NCBI GenBank assembly: GCA_030323885.1
Contig: CM059186.1
Location: forward strand, 146,180,810 to 146,244,809
Reading direction: 5' to 3'
Source: Branchipolynoe longqiensis
Lineage: Eukaryota > Annelida > Polychaeta > Phyllodocida > Polynoidae
DNA length: 64,000 nt
How positions within the stretch are numbered: position 1 is the first letter of the stretch; each line of letters opens with the position of its first letter. The translations under genes and the position numbers were made by a program. Shown piece after piece: positions 1-11,583 of the stretch. Below the pieces are notes generated by a model, which was given only the letters and a program-made list of their open reading frames with translations, was not told the DNA's origin and ran no database searches.

Positions 1-1103
1 ACCCGCGTTCACCCTCACATCTCCTACCGTCTCAAGAACGCCATCACCACCCTCAAGGACTCCCACGGACTCCACATTGCAGACTTTGCCCTGAGCCCTC
101 TCAAGCCACCTTGGGTTTCCATCCCAGTGGAAATCCGAACCACCAACCTAGTTGCTGCCAAGGCGGCTTACACCACCCCAGAACTCCACTCCCCATAACT
201 CAGGCGAAGGTGGAATTTCCTCTCGCAAAGACTGTCTACACCGATGGCTCCCTTAACCCAACATCAGGTAGAGCAGGAGCCGGAATCTTCATCCCCTTCT
301 CCAACACAAAGAACACCACCAGGGTGTCAGACTTTGCTTCCACTCTCGATACCGAGCTCGCCGCCATTCACTTGGCCCTCGAAGACCTCCACAACTCAAG
401 TGCCATCATCATTACCGACTCTTTGAATGCCATCAAAGAGATCGCCCACCCAAATGCCCGACACTCCCTTGCCGACGCAATCCATATTAAAATCTTCACC
501 AGACATCAGGCACACCTCAAAACAGTCCTGCTATGGGTCCCCTCGCATATAGGACTGTATGGTAATGACCAGGCCGACTATGCCGCTCTAGCCGGTGCCA
601 ACCGAGCAGACGTAGAGACAGCCATCCTTCCATCCATCACCAAACTGGCCGCCGCCGCTTCTCGAGCCACCACCAAACTCTGGGAACGAGCCACACAGAA
701 GGAACAAGTACGGAACCCTTATTCAATAAGCTGGCTCTGGTACACCCTGGTCAGAACGAACATCCCCCATCCAGTCGGCCTTCCTGCTTCTACACAAGTC
801 GCCATCAACCGCTTCAGGACTGGCTACCGCCGTTGGATTGATGTCCCCAACCTCCAGCGCTGTCCCTGCGGAACTAATATCTTTAATGTGGCCCACATAC
901 TCGCCTCATGTGGCGCCATCGACAGATCTGCCATCAGCGACTTCATGGAGGATGCTGACCGCCAACTCAGCGACAATAGGGCCGCTCTGGCTATCCTCTC
1001 CAGGATTTCCAAGTCATCCTGGAACGCACTTGCGCGCTTCTACCGCCAGAATGCAGACATCATCAACACTGTCGGTCGCCCAGTTCATGACATCGGGGAC
1101 TAG
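1..1103 (+). pseudogene. LINE ORF2 C-terminus with RNase H domain, frameshifted
   Basis: The reading frame at 1-195 (including GLHIADFALSPLKPPWVSIP) stops at 196-198, and the protein continues in another frame to the stop at 1101-1103, so a frameshift lies just before 195. RNase H would remove the RNA template during reverse transcription. In the frame read from 111, the catalytic acidic residues are Asp45 (YTDGS), Glu82 (TELA), Asp103 (ITDS) and Asp156 (GNDQAD), with His146 in PSHIGLYGN, so all key positions are present. A zinc-knuckle-like CPCG...H...C motif (C251, C253, H262, C267) follows. The intact catalytic set argues for fairly recent decay; the copy is broken and cut by the window edge. 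Confidence 0.8.
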
Positions 1104-1235
1104 CAGGCCCCACCTCATCGCCATAGCTGACTTGGTGCCACTACTAACTAACCACTAATTTTCACTGCAACAAACAGGTAACCCCACCCTCTGCCTAACT
1201 AATCCTCCTCACTTCACTTCTTCCTCTGGCCTTGG

Positions 1236-1543
1236 CCGGACTTACGGTGCATACCGGTGAATCTGGAGGGACTGAAGTTTGGATCCTGGTCGAGTCAAAC
1301 CAATGACTTATAAAATGGGTACCTGTTGCTGCTAGGCGCTTGGCGTTATGAAATCAGGACAGGGACTGGGCGCACAGTGTCAGGATAATGTGACTGTGTG
1401 GGACATCGGGTCATGGCGCCGGCGGCCTGATTTCCCAGTGGGGCAGCACTATAAAGTCGCCATGAGTGCGCGCTGTTACAAGTCGGTGCACATCCTTGTA
1501 TGGCCTAGGGTCTTACGGGGGTGTAAAACTACACCAACCACCC
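1236..1543 (+). mobile_element. SINE-A copy inside the LINE 3' UTR
   Basis: The body matches the window's most abundant SINE, called SINE-A here. Conserved blocks are GAGTCAAACCAATGACTTA, a GGATAGGGCAAGGACTGG-like stretch, GTGGGATATCAGGTCATGG, CAGTGGGGCAGCACTATAAA, and a terminal GTAAAACT followed by CAAC repeats. The tRNA-like head (A and B boxes) is degenerate. It separates the LINE coding region from the LINE's own tail, so it inserted after that LINE copy. Confidence 0.75.
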
Positions 1544-1767
1544 AGCCTCCCCCGGCCCTCTCAGAGGACTGTGGTTGGACTCTTAGGCTGCCTTGTTCTT
1601 CCTCCGCCCCCTCCCCCATGCCCCTCAATTCCTCTGATCACTACACACCGGAACCCAACTCCCGACCACATGGGACTGCTTTCAGCGGTGCCCATTCAGT
1701 GCTGCAGATTTGCAGCCTTCAGCGCACCAATGCGACTGAAAACTCCCCAAAACAACAACAACAACAG

Positions 1768-2154
1768 TAGGAGAGTCAACCGAGAAGTGGCAGAGTCACG
1801 GGGAGGAAACGAGGTCAGTGCCGAGGTCAACCTTTACCTCGTGCGTGAATTACACATGTTGACTCGTCAACATGCCTAATTACATCAAAACCAGGGGTGG
1901 TAGTGATATTTTGTTTTTGGTTGATGATTTCACTCATGTGGAAGTTTATAAATAGTATACAATAGATGTGCAGAATACATTTTTATCTTTGACACCAATG
2001 CAAAAATCGGGTTCCCAATTCTGGAGAATCACTCATATATAGGATAATTATTTTGATAATATAAATAGCATTTGCAAGGGAACATTTATAAAACAACCAA
2101 CACTACTACTCAAGAAGATATTGCAAGTTTCTATAAATGACTATCTCAACCGAT
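1768..2154. other. Unassigned AT-rich spacer
   Basis: No gene, RNA or recognisable repeat is seen between the LINE tail and the TTAA MITE. Confidence 0.4.
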
Positions 2155-2503
2155 TTAAAGTTGCATAGGCTGATGATTTTGAGTTTTCGTAATTGTGTGA
2201 GATAAATATATTGGATTGATCATTATTATCTATCTTACTTCACTTTGAAGTAACTTTTGTCTTAAATGGCTAACTTTTGAGATATTTGAAGTGCAAACAT
2301 GCTAAATTAATTTCGGTAAGCATGCCAAAACTCTGACACCATGAGCTTCTGCAGTCACATGTCCTGTTACATTGCCTCAGTATTCCCTTCTATGTGGCGA
2401 CATGTGTTTTATGAACCAATTTCTAAGTTAGATAATAATATCAAAGGTACCTAATTCTTTGCATTAGAAAATGTGATGTTTTCATCGGAGTACGCAGCTT
2501 TAA
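2155..2503 (+). mobile_element. MITE-A copy (TTAA-flanked, about 350 bp)
   Basis: Begins TTAAAGTTGCATAGGCTGAT and ends ATCGGAGTACGCAGCTTTAA, giving inverted ends close to the family consensus TTAAAGCTGCATAGTCCGAT. It has no coding capacity. TTAA target sites are used by the piggyBac and Kolobok superfamilies, so one of these probably mobilised it; no transposase is present to decide. Other copies are at 14000, 36225, 45750, 47826 and 60587, with a fragment at 5993. Confidence 0.75.
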
Positions 2504-3573
2504 TCTTTGTATTTCATCCTATTAGTTTGGAATTACAAATCATATATCTATTATGGGTTGTGGAGTTCTGAATTAGAAATACAATCCTACAACGATATTT
2601 TCTCACAAGTTAGTAGAACAGGAAATCACTGCCTCCTCCCCCCCCCCCCCCCCCCCCCGGCCACCACACCCAGCCCAGCTCAGGTCACCCACAGTATTCA
2701 TCTCATCCATACGAAACCCCACCTGGCAAAGCCCACCAGGGCCAACACCCACAAACACCCACACACCCACACACATCCACACACCTTCCCCCTACCACTA
2801 CCAACAACACTAAGCACACCGCTTCCTACCCACACACTCACCCTCCTCACATGCCTAGCCACACAGCTCCTCCATCCCCCCATACACACATCCAGCTCTG
2901 CATCTCCCACTTCACTGCTCAGCGCTCACTCCTCCCACCTCACTCCTTTCAGCCCAATCCACATGACCCATAATGCACTTCGCGCCTGCGCAAAGCCTTC
3001 GTAAGGCTGCGCCGATTACCCCCCACACTTTACTGCTCTACCCATACCCACACCTCACCTTACCGCAGCTGAACCACAATCACCACTCTAACCTCACATT
3101 CCCACCCCAATTTCCATTCCACATTGCTTTTGTTCAGATACACATATCCCCAGCCCTAATCAATGCCACATACATCACCCCATCTTCCTGTCCTCCCAGC
3201 TTACCTCAACCGACATTACTTCCTAAATCATTCACTCCTACTCCAGTTGGACCTCACCTTAGCCAGAATTACCACCCTACCTTCTCACTCCTATCACAAT
3301 CAGACATTTCCCTGAGCCATGCCCAAAATACACTACCACATATTTCTCCAGCCACACAAACAAACACACCATCCGCCACCCCTGCATTTCTGTCCCACAG
3401 ACACCATCTATATTACCTCACCTCCCCTTAGCCAACATTGCCATCCCAACCTTTCCTTCTCATCATAATCAGACATTCCCTTGAGACTCTTCACCTCTTA
3501 CACATTTCCCCACCCGCAGAAAACAGCCCACCCTAACCCACCTCATACTTCTTCCCCAGAGACACCCTCCATC

Positions 3574-4356
3574 TAACCTCACCTCACCTCACGTCACCTC
3601 ACCTCACGTCACCTCACCACACGTCACCTCACCTCACCTCACCCCACCTCACCGCACGTCACCTCACCTCACCTCACCTCACGTCACCACACCTCACCTC
3701 ACCTCACCTCACGTCACGTCACCTCACCTCACCTCACGTCAGCTCACCTCACCACACCTCACCTCACCTCACCTCACCACACCTCACCTCACCTCACCTC
3801 ACCTCTCGTCACCTCACCACACCTCACCTCACCTCACCTCACCACACCTCACCTCACCTCACCGCACCTCACCAGACCTGACCTCACCACACCTCACCTG
3901 ACCTCAACTCACCTCACCTCACCTCACCTCACGTCACCTCACCTCACCTCACCTCACCACACCTCACCTCACCTCACATCACCTCACCACCTCTCGTCAC
4001 CTCACCACACCTCACCTCACCACACCTCACCTCACCTCACCGCACCTCACCTCACCACACCTCACCTCACCACACCTCAACTCACCTCACCTCACCTCAC
4101 CTCCCGTCACCTCACCTCACCTCACCTCACCTCACCTCACCTCACCGCACCTCACCTCACCACACCTCACGTCACCTCACGTCACCTCACGTCACCTCAC
4201 CTCACCACACGTCACCTCACGTCACCTCACGTCACCTCACCACACCTCACCTCACATCACATCACCTCACCACACCTCACCTCACCACACCTCACCTCAC
4301 CACACCTCACCTCACCTCACCTCACCTCACCTCACCTCACCTCACCTCATCTCACC
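3574..4356. repeat. Pentanucleotide-based array, CCTCA and variants
   Basis: Nearly 800 bp of CCTCA units with recurrent variants CGTCA, CCACA and CCGCA. Variants recur in clusters (for example runs of CGTCACCTCA), which suggests higher-order units created by unequal exchange or slippage. Confidence 0.9.
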
Positions 4357-4619
4357 TTAGACAACATTACCACCACAACCAATATGTACCACACAACCCC
4401 CCCCCCCCACCCCCACAAAAAACAACACCATCAACCATCCCACATTTCTATCCCACACACATTGTTTACCTCACCTCACCTTAGCCAAGATTACCCTCTC
4501 CCCCAACCTCTCTCTCTCTCAACCCAATCGGACATGCCCCTTAGCCTCCTCCAAAATATACTATCACACGTCCCCTACCACCCCAACGCCCAACACCAAC
4601 CCCCAACATCAACCCCACC

Positions 4620-5175
4620 GACCCCAACACATAGCCCGCCATTCCACACCACCCAGCTGCCTCCCAGCACCAAACTCTACACCACCCAACCTCCCACTTC
4701 CCCCCTCCCCCTTCCTCCACTCCCTCCCCCTCTTCTCCTTCCCCTCCACCTCACACAACTCACACCACCACCCTCCCCTCCCTCCCCCCCTCCCCTCCCC
4801 TCCCTCCCCCTCCCCTTCTTCCCCTCCCTCCCCGCCCTCTCCTCCTTCCCCTCCACCCCACACAACTCACAACACCCCACCTCCCCTCCTTCCACTCCAC
4901 CTTCTCCCCCTACATAACCTCACAGCCACCTACACCCCCACATCCCTCCCCTCCCCGCCCTCCCGCCTCCCCTCACATAACTCCACCAACCCCATTCCCC
5001 CATCTCCCCACCGCCCCTCCCTCCCCTCCCTGACATATCTCACACCACCCACATCCTTCTCCCTGCCCTCCCTTCCCCTTCCCCCGCACCCCCCAAATAA
5101 CTCACACCACCCACATTCCCCCACCTCCCCATAATTCGCCCCCCACTCCCCCACCCACATCCCCTCTCTCTCTTC
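4620..5175. repeat. Polypyrimidine (C/T) tract
   Basis: Over 500 bp of mostly C and T on the plus strand with short mirror-symmetric blocks. Such tracts can form triplex (H-DNA) structures in vitro; any role here is unknown. Confidence 0.75.
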
Positions 5176-5180
5176 CACAC

Positions 5181-5992
5181 ATTAAGCAATATGATACAGT
5201 AGGTCTTTCATCTTGACAACAGTCGCAGCGCCGTTATCCCCCTGGCGGTGTGTTGAGAAGATGCCATCTCATGTGTGTCGATCCCCTGGATGATGCCACC
5301 CAGTGATGGCCCCCCTCCTCTTCCTGTGTGTAGATCCTTTGGATACTGATGCCTCCGTTTCGCAGAACTATTCTGTGCTGTTCTTATATTTCCTAACAGA
5401 TCAACAGAACAGAAAGAAAACAACCACACAAACACCCAGAAACGTAGCAAAACCCCAGGACAAATAGTACTATCAATTGCATATAATAAATTTAATTTAA
5501 ATTGCATATATAGTAACATAATTTATAATAAAAAGTGCATATAATATTTATAATAAATTGCATATAATAAAGTATTTTAAGTCACATTCTATACAACGAT
5601 GGCTAGGCCTTTAAGTAGATCACAATCTTTGACATCTATTTTCGCAAGCTAATCGATGATTGGTTGATGAAATGGAATCCTTTCATCAGACGCCATCTTT
5701 TGGTAGGTCACGACCTGACTAGATTAGTACACGCCATACAGGAGTGTAGGTGGCGGTTTACTAATTTTGCACACACACAAATATATGAGGGTTTTCTCTC
5801 CCTGATAATTTAAAAGTACAACACTATTTGAAACTGGGAATTGAACCGGCTATTTCGTTGTTTACCTTTTGTTGTATTAGTTGAATAAACAGAGAAGAGC
5901 GGCTTTGAAAACAAATGATGTACTCGATCTAGGCGGAACTCAAAGCCCCATCTCTACCATTCTGGGGAAAGCGTCTTAATTAATTATATATT
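5181..5992. other. Unassigned spacer
   Basis: AT-rich unique-looking DNA with no supported gene or repeat family. A short local duplication of TTGCATATAATA-type sequence occurs near 5480-5565. Confidence 0.35.
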
Positions 5993-6137
5993 TTTGAACT
6001 TAAAATATCTCCGAAGTTAGACATTTAAAAAAGAAAAGGTGCTCGAAACTAAAGCATGATAGATTATAAACATAAACCTAATATATTTATCTCAGAAAAC
6101 GACACAAACTCAACACCATCGGAGTATGCAACTTTAA
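5993..6137 (-). mobile_element. MITE-A fragment
   Basis: Contains the family blocks CTAATATATTTATCTCAGAA and CCATCGGAGTATGCAACTTTAA in reverse orientation and ends at a TTAA (6134-6137). The other half of the element is missing. A G-rich TGGG/GGTGG microsatellite follows directly (6158-6210). Confidence 0.6.
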
Positions 6138-6337
6138 ATATTGAAGCCCTTTTACTTTTGGGGTGGTGGGGTGGTGGGGTGGTGGATGGGTGGGTGGGTG
6201 GGTGGGTGGGGGGACCATAATTCCACATCTTGCTCCATGATTTACGGACGGACGGAGGCAGAGGCAGTAGTGGTAGTGAGAATCGTAGTTCATTCAATGA
6301 AGCGAGGAATTTATTAAAAAGAAGGTCTGTAAGGCTT

Positions 6338-6612
6338 CTCTGTGGCGGAGTCGTTAGAGTGTCTGACTTTTTTCTAGGTCAGACTCCTAATCTGAGGGTC
6401 GGTGGTTCGATTCCCCATGCCCCCAGCTCTGCCAATTTGGATTTCCACCGCTGTGTATAACTTAGAACATCATCAAAGGCCGGTTGCTCTCATACCATGT
6501 CTATGTGGTGTGGGTCGGTAAAAGTATAGGCTCGGGCTTTCTATCGACCAGCAGTGGAATGAGGAAGACCAGTCATCTATGACTGAAATTTCCCCTGCTT
6601 AAACAACTAATA
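6338..6612 (+). mobile_element. SINE-B copy with class-2 hairpin tail
   Basis: A tRNA-like head (TCTCTGTGGCGGAGTCGTTA, then a B box GGTGGTTCGATTCCCC) is followed by a body with CTCATACCATGTCTATGTGG. The tail is GAAGACCAGTCATCTATGAC, then TGAAATTTCCCC and GCTTAAACAACTAAT. The tail folds as CAGTCA-TCTA-TGACTG. A second SINE-B at 38577 has the same head but a different tail. Confidence 0.75.
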
Positions 6613-8340
6613 CACCCAAAAAAAAATAAAAAATAGGTAGTCAGTGAGTACCAAGTGGAATGAGTATATATATATGGGTGCATACCGAGCGCTTGGTGTG
6701 CGAGCCTGCCGTCTCCCTAATGTATTACGAACCAATGGAACTTTCACTAATGGCGAATATCGATTTTTGCCTAATGCATTGCCCTTTATAAAGCATACTT
6801 CTGATATGTAGGTGCCGCACCCTCTTAGGTTACTTCGGACTTTAGGGACGTAAGTCATTAGATATGTGAATCTAGATTGCTGCCTGGTGAATCTAGAGCT
6901 TGAATTACAACACTAATGTGGGATATATATATATTTATATATTTATGTGATGCATAACAAATGATGCGAGTATGAAGATACGTAAGGGAATTATTATCAT
7001 TATTTTTATACTCCATGAGACCCAACACTGTACATGTGGCGCCACCTGCGGCCTCCTCGGCTCCACCGAATGTAGACTAGTGTCAGTCGCACCGGAGGAT
7101 AAATAATGCATAACGGATTATACAAGAATAAATGCTCGGAGGGGAATAGAAGTTTCTGACTTCCTGCTGATCGGCACATTGGTGAAGTCCCCCCCCCCCC
7201 ACACACACACCTCATGGGCGGTTGTAAAAATATACGGATTTTCGGTTTAGAATTATATATTGGCAGGGAGCATCCTTATTCTTGAATGACAGTGTGGGGA
7301 CAATGTTATGTAAACTAAAAAGGAAGGATGCCATCCTCACAGTATGACATGATATAGAATAGGGAAATAGATGTCCTGCATGCTGCCTAGGATTGGGGAG
7401 GAGCTGTGTTATATAAAAAACAGTTCAAGGTGTTCTAGGGGAAACTGCCCAAGGGGTGGACATTTCCTATGTGTAGTTCTAAGCATGTACCATCACCAAG
7501 GAGGGACGTTCTTGGTATATATATATATGGATATATATATGTGTGTAACTGTATACCACTTCTGGTTCACCCCTGTGACCACAAGAGAGGCCCAACTTCA
7601 GCCTCATTTGCATATGCACTCAGGGTGCCACCTGCAGCTGAGTAGGGTGACAGTCACCTCCACTGGGGGGGTTGGCTCCCACCCCAGCTGTGGGGTCACC
7701 TGATTGGCTGACTGCGGGACTGCTCAGTCGCCTGCACTGCCTTGACCATCTGACCACACTAAAAATACACAAGATGCAGAGAATTATGTAATATGAAGGA
7801 TCGATGCTCCAGTCACACTTGGCACCGGCACTCTAGTACTGGCTCTTGAGTGAAGCACACATACTTTTGAGCAGGAACCCCAGACACTCTGTCTGATGCT
7901 ACCTAAATTCACCTATTCAAATTGAGTGTATCCACAGCCATAGGACTCCTGTCCCATGGGCTGTGGGCACTGCTTTCAGTATACAGGCTAAGTGGTAATG
8001 AGAACTAGTGTGGACAGAAGGTGAGGAGTGAGGGTGCTAGGTCACATGTAGGGGAATGGACAGGAGTTGCTGCCAAATAAAGCACAACTTATTCACTGTT
8101 CATTTGTGTGACTAGTTTTCCTTCCTCTTTTCAGTACTGATTCATGAGTTGGGTTGATTAGGCTAATGGCATCACAGGTGATATGAAGGGGGGAGTTTTG
8201 TGGTCTCATGGGGTGCTCACAGCGGCCGAGCAACCTCGTGTTTCTATACGGTGTTTTGAAACCGGCCCCCCCATCGTCCCACACTTCTTCTTTACTAGGC
8301 AAGGGCTAATTAATCCATAGACAGAGATTAAAATATATGG
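6613..8340. other. Unassigned spacer with microsatellites
   Basis: No gene supported. It includes a sequence related to GATGCATAACGCATTATACG (6947, 7088) that recurs elsewhere in the window, short AT microsatellites (6665, 6925, 7515) and a C-run with CA repeat at 7190-7210. Confidence 0.35.
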
Positions 8341-8665
8341 ACATATATATATATGTATATATATATATTATATTAAAAACTAAATGTAGTTTATTTATTG
8401 AATATAATGTCTTTTGTCAGCGCCAAAGCACTGGTCTTCCAGCTGCAGAGTAATATTGCTTGATTCACAAATAAAATTATCTGTTGTAAGCTGCATGCAA
8501 TTCCAGTTGGATATATGCACTTAGTATGGATATATATATATAAATAAATGTATATAAATATATATATATATCCATATGTATATCCACCTATGCCAACATA
8601 AGGATACATGGATATATATTTATATATATATTATATATATCCATATATGTCCATATATACCTACT
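8340..8665. repeat. AT-rich microsatellite cluster around a LINE tail
   Basis: TATA/TATG microsatellites at 8343-8372 and 8528-8665 flank the reversed LINE tail at 8400-8446. Confidence 0.7.
8400..8446 (-). mobile_element. Retroelement 3' tail, class 1 hairpin
   Basis: Read on the minus strand: CTGGAAGACCAGTGCTTTGG, then CGCTGACAAAAGAC. CAGTGC-TTTG-GCGCTG forms a six-base-pair stem with one G-U pair. The same tail occurs at 16572, 35830, 39006, 41550, 58908 and 62245. Confidence 0.65.
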
Positions 8666-8666
8666 T

Positions 8667-9232
8667 ATTACAACTGCCATTAACACATTTAGATAGTATT
8701 AATTTTATGATAGAATCAATCTTGTAATCACCCTCACCCCCAAAATAGACCATGGACATCGCTGATACAATTACTAAGTTCAAATTACACCACACGCTTG
8801 TTATATCAATATAAATTGGAGCCATGAATAAAGATTTGAGCCATAAACACAAACTTCAAAACGGATTAGAGCAATAGAAAAAAAAAAGATAGCTATAGCG
8901 ACAAACGGCCCAATATGTATGACACAATATCCATGGATGGTATTCAGGTGGGGTAAGTGTTGAAGGGGGTCACCAGGGGGCGCATCCTACCTTGTCTACT
9001 ATTGAATAAGGACATGAGATACACGGACAGCAGTGGCACAGAGCAACAGATAATAAGCCCAGGCATCAATATCTCACGTGAAGGCAACACCAGCTTATCA
9101 AATCAGGCCGGGCAATTTCCGCCATGATACTCGAGAGGCAGAGGCACAGCAGGGGTAATATCTGGTCTGTAATGAATACCTTGATATGGAACTACCTTGT
9201 ATATTATACATACCTATGTACCTACCTATATA
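8667..9232. other. Unassigned spacer
   Basis: No feature recognised. Confidence 0.35.
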
Positions 9233-9870
9233 GCCTTGTATACAGCCACTGTATGCATGTGTAGGGCGAAGAGGCTCCGGCAACCGGTTATCATTATATT
9301 ACTGATCTAATATTGACTGGTTGTTGATATTGCCTATTGTCAACGTATGATATCGCACTATATATATACTTTATTGTTATTTGATTGCTTAGTGTTACTC
9401 TGAGCAATAAAAATGATATCGCCCATACTTATTCACCTTGTTGCCCCCCTTCCGCTTACAGCCTTGTATACAGCCACTGTATGCAGGTGTAGGGCGAAGG
9501 GTCTCCGGCAACCGATTCTATTCTTGGCTACCATTAGCGTTTCGCGGGTTCGACACTAGGCGCACGTGCAGCGCCATTGTCGCAGCACTGAGTGCGCGCA
9601 CTGGCATTCTTGGCCGTGATACGGCACTGCGCTGCCTCCATCCAAGAGCGACACACCTCCGATTTTCTCTTTTTTTTTCTTTCTGGTAGGGCAGTTGCCC
9701 AGCCAGATGTCATTATATTACTGATCTAATATTGACTGGTTGTTGATATCGCCCATTGTCAATGTATGATATCGCACTATATATATACTTTATTGTTATT
9801 TGATTGCTTACTGTTACTCTGAGCAATAAAAATGATATCGCCCATACTTATTCACCTTGTTGCCTCCCTT
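9233..9870. repeat. Tandem duplication (B-A-B'-X-A') with an insertion
   Basis: Block B (GCCTTGTATACAGCCACTGT...CGGCAACCG, 9233-9285) and block A (TATCATTATATTACTGATCT... to about 9455) recur in the same order at 9461-9514 and 9703-9868. In the second copy about 190 bp (9515-9702), containing a run of nine T, separates B' from A'. The simplest reading is a head-to-tail duplication followed by an insertion into one copy. Confidence 0.75.
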
Positions 9871-10345
9871 CCTACCTGTATATTTAGCTAAATACACCTA
9901 TAAATAACTAAATAATACATATATACATACCTATATAACTACCAATAGATACCTACATAGCACCTATATATACCTATATATATCTATTTACAGCTATATA
10001 CATCCATATGCACGTATATAATACATATGCATACTTATCTATGCCTATTTATACCTACATATAGCTATATTAAGATATACCAATAACTATATACACATAT
10101 GCACACCTATATGCAGCCAAATAGACCTATATATACATATATATACTTACATATGCCTATATATACCCATATATACCTATATCTACCATATATTCCAATA
10201 TTTACCAGTGTACACCAATATAAATGTATTATATAGATACCCATAGATAGAGATATTCATGCATGTACACATGTATACGTGTATACATGTACACATATAC
10301 ATATACACATATATATGTATGCATAGCACATATAATTATGTATAT
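9871..10345. repeat. Degenerate AT-rich array, CTATATATACC-like
   Basis: Nearly 500 bp of imperfect 10-14 bp units such as ACCTATATATACC, passing into alternating TACACATG repeats at 10260-10320. No coding potential is assigned. Confidence 0.75.
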
Positions 10346-10544
10346 GAGCCAGGATCACGAAAAGAGGCCAATTGGGGGAAGTTCTCGGCGTCGAGCATGG
10401 ATGTCGGCGTCGATCGGTATAATTATAATTTAGCACTGACAGAATGTAAAGGTCGAGAAAATACAACAACCTCATTTGTTTCTAGGATAATTTAATATAA
10501 AACAAAGAAATGCACCACACTTTAAGAATTGCGACGCCGACATC

Positions 10545-10746
10545 AGGGGATTCGAACCCATGGATTCGTGGGTTTGAACCCTCGTAGTGTCAAACCAATG
10601 ACTTACAAGTTGATACTTGTCACTTCCTGGCCAGGTGCTCGGCATTATTAGGATAGGGCAAGGATTGGATGACTATGACTGAGTGGGATATCAGATCATG
10701 GTGCTGGCGGCTGGTCTCCCAGTGGGGCAGCACTATAAAATCTAAC
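10545..10746 (+). mobile_element. SINE-A copy, partial
   Basis: Starts in the tRNA-like B-box region (GGATTCGAACCC, repeated as GGGTTTGAACCC) and continues with TCAAACCAATGACTTACAAG and GTGGGATATCAGATCATGGT. It ends after the GCAGCACTATAAAA block, so the CAAC tail is missing. Confidence 0.75.
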
Positions 10747-11248
10747 ACCACCCTAGCCCGGCTCCCCCACGTCGACTGGCGGGTCCTTCAGGAACTAAGC
10801 AGCCGGCCACCACCTCCAAGGCCGTAATGCCTCCACCGCCCAGGAGTCAAATGTCCCGCCAAAACGGTCACATGACCGCTCCCCACCAAGTTCAAACGAC
10901 ACAATGCCAGAACCACCCAACACGAAAGGACCAATACCCTTCCTTCCTCCACCCACCTACACGGCTGAGAAAACAACTAATGGGTAGGGTTGCGGGCTTG
11001 AGCCCCGCCCACATGACCTTGACATTTGAACTTTGAACTTTGAATTTTGATGACCTGATGACCTGTTGCTTGATTGTTACATAATGCTCATTTGGCCTTA
11101 AGCCCTTCTCACATGCTCTGAATAAAACCATTATACCCACACTGTCTCCGCCCTTCGTGAATTAGCACCCAAGCCCAGATTCAAAATTTGTGAGTGAATA
11201 AAATTGGAAACATATATTTGTTACTAGTGGTAACGGATTACCACACTA
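10747..11248. other. Unassigned spacer
   Basis: C-rich unique sequence, then AT-rich sequence. A short TTTGAACTTTGAACTTTGAA repeat lies at 11027-11046. No gene supported. Confidence 0.35.
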
Positions 11249-11559
11249 TCGGACGCGGTGGCCAAATCGGTAAGAGTGCTGGATTCCTGTGTGCAAGGTC
11301 GGGGGTTCGAAAATCCAACCGAGTCAAACCAATGACTAATAAAATTGATACGTGTCACCACCAGCATTAATATGATCGAGAAATGACTGGTTGGGTCAGG
11401 GTCAGGATAATGTGAGTGGACTAGGTAGGATATTGGGTCATAGTGATGACAGCCTGGTCCCCCAGTGGGCCAGCACTATATATGCACTGTGATAATCAGT
11501 ACCCATCCTGATGTGACCGTAGATGTTTCTGGGATGTAAAAGCACAACAAACAAACAAC
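11249..11559 (+). mobile_element. SINE-A copy, near full length
   Basis: The tRNA-like head is complete: CGGACGCGGTGGCCAAATCG (A box) and GGGGGTTCGAAAATCC (B box). The body blocks and an ACAACAAACAAACAAC tail follow. Internal promoter boxes indicate RNA polymerase III transcription in the source element. Confidence 0.85.
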
Positions 11560-11583
11560 GTAGTGCTCTTTTACTGTTTTCTA

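Larger units (their letters stand above)
1..1767 (+). mobile_element. I-like LINE, 3' part, entering from the left edge
   Basis: A non-LTR retrotransposon whose reverse transcriptase would lie left of the window. What remains is the end of ORF2 with RNase H, a 3' UTR from about 1104, a SINE inside that UTR (about 1236-1543), and a terminus at 1746-1767 with AAC repeats. An RNase H domain followed by a CxC-x8-H-x4-C motif and a short-repeat tail instead of poly(A) is the organisation known from the I group. Placement in that group is inference, since no RT domain is visible. Confidence 0.7.
2637..5180. repeat. G-poor, C/A-rich asymmetric tract
   Basis: About 2.5 kb in which the plus strand is nearly devoid of G. 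It starts with a run of about 20 C, continues as CA-rich and ACC-rich sequence, contains the CCTCA array at 3574-4356, and ends in a polypyrimidine tract (about 4620-5175). Long open frames here are proline/threonine/serine or glycine/glutamate low complexity and are not treated as genes. Confidence 0.8.

Noticed and set aside
9289..9868. Short LTRs of a retrotransposon (direct repeats at 9289 and 9703)
   Set aside because: The repeat includes block B as well, the order B-A-B'-X-A' fits a tandem duplication with insertion, and there are no TG...CA ends.
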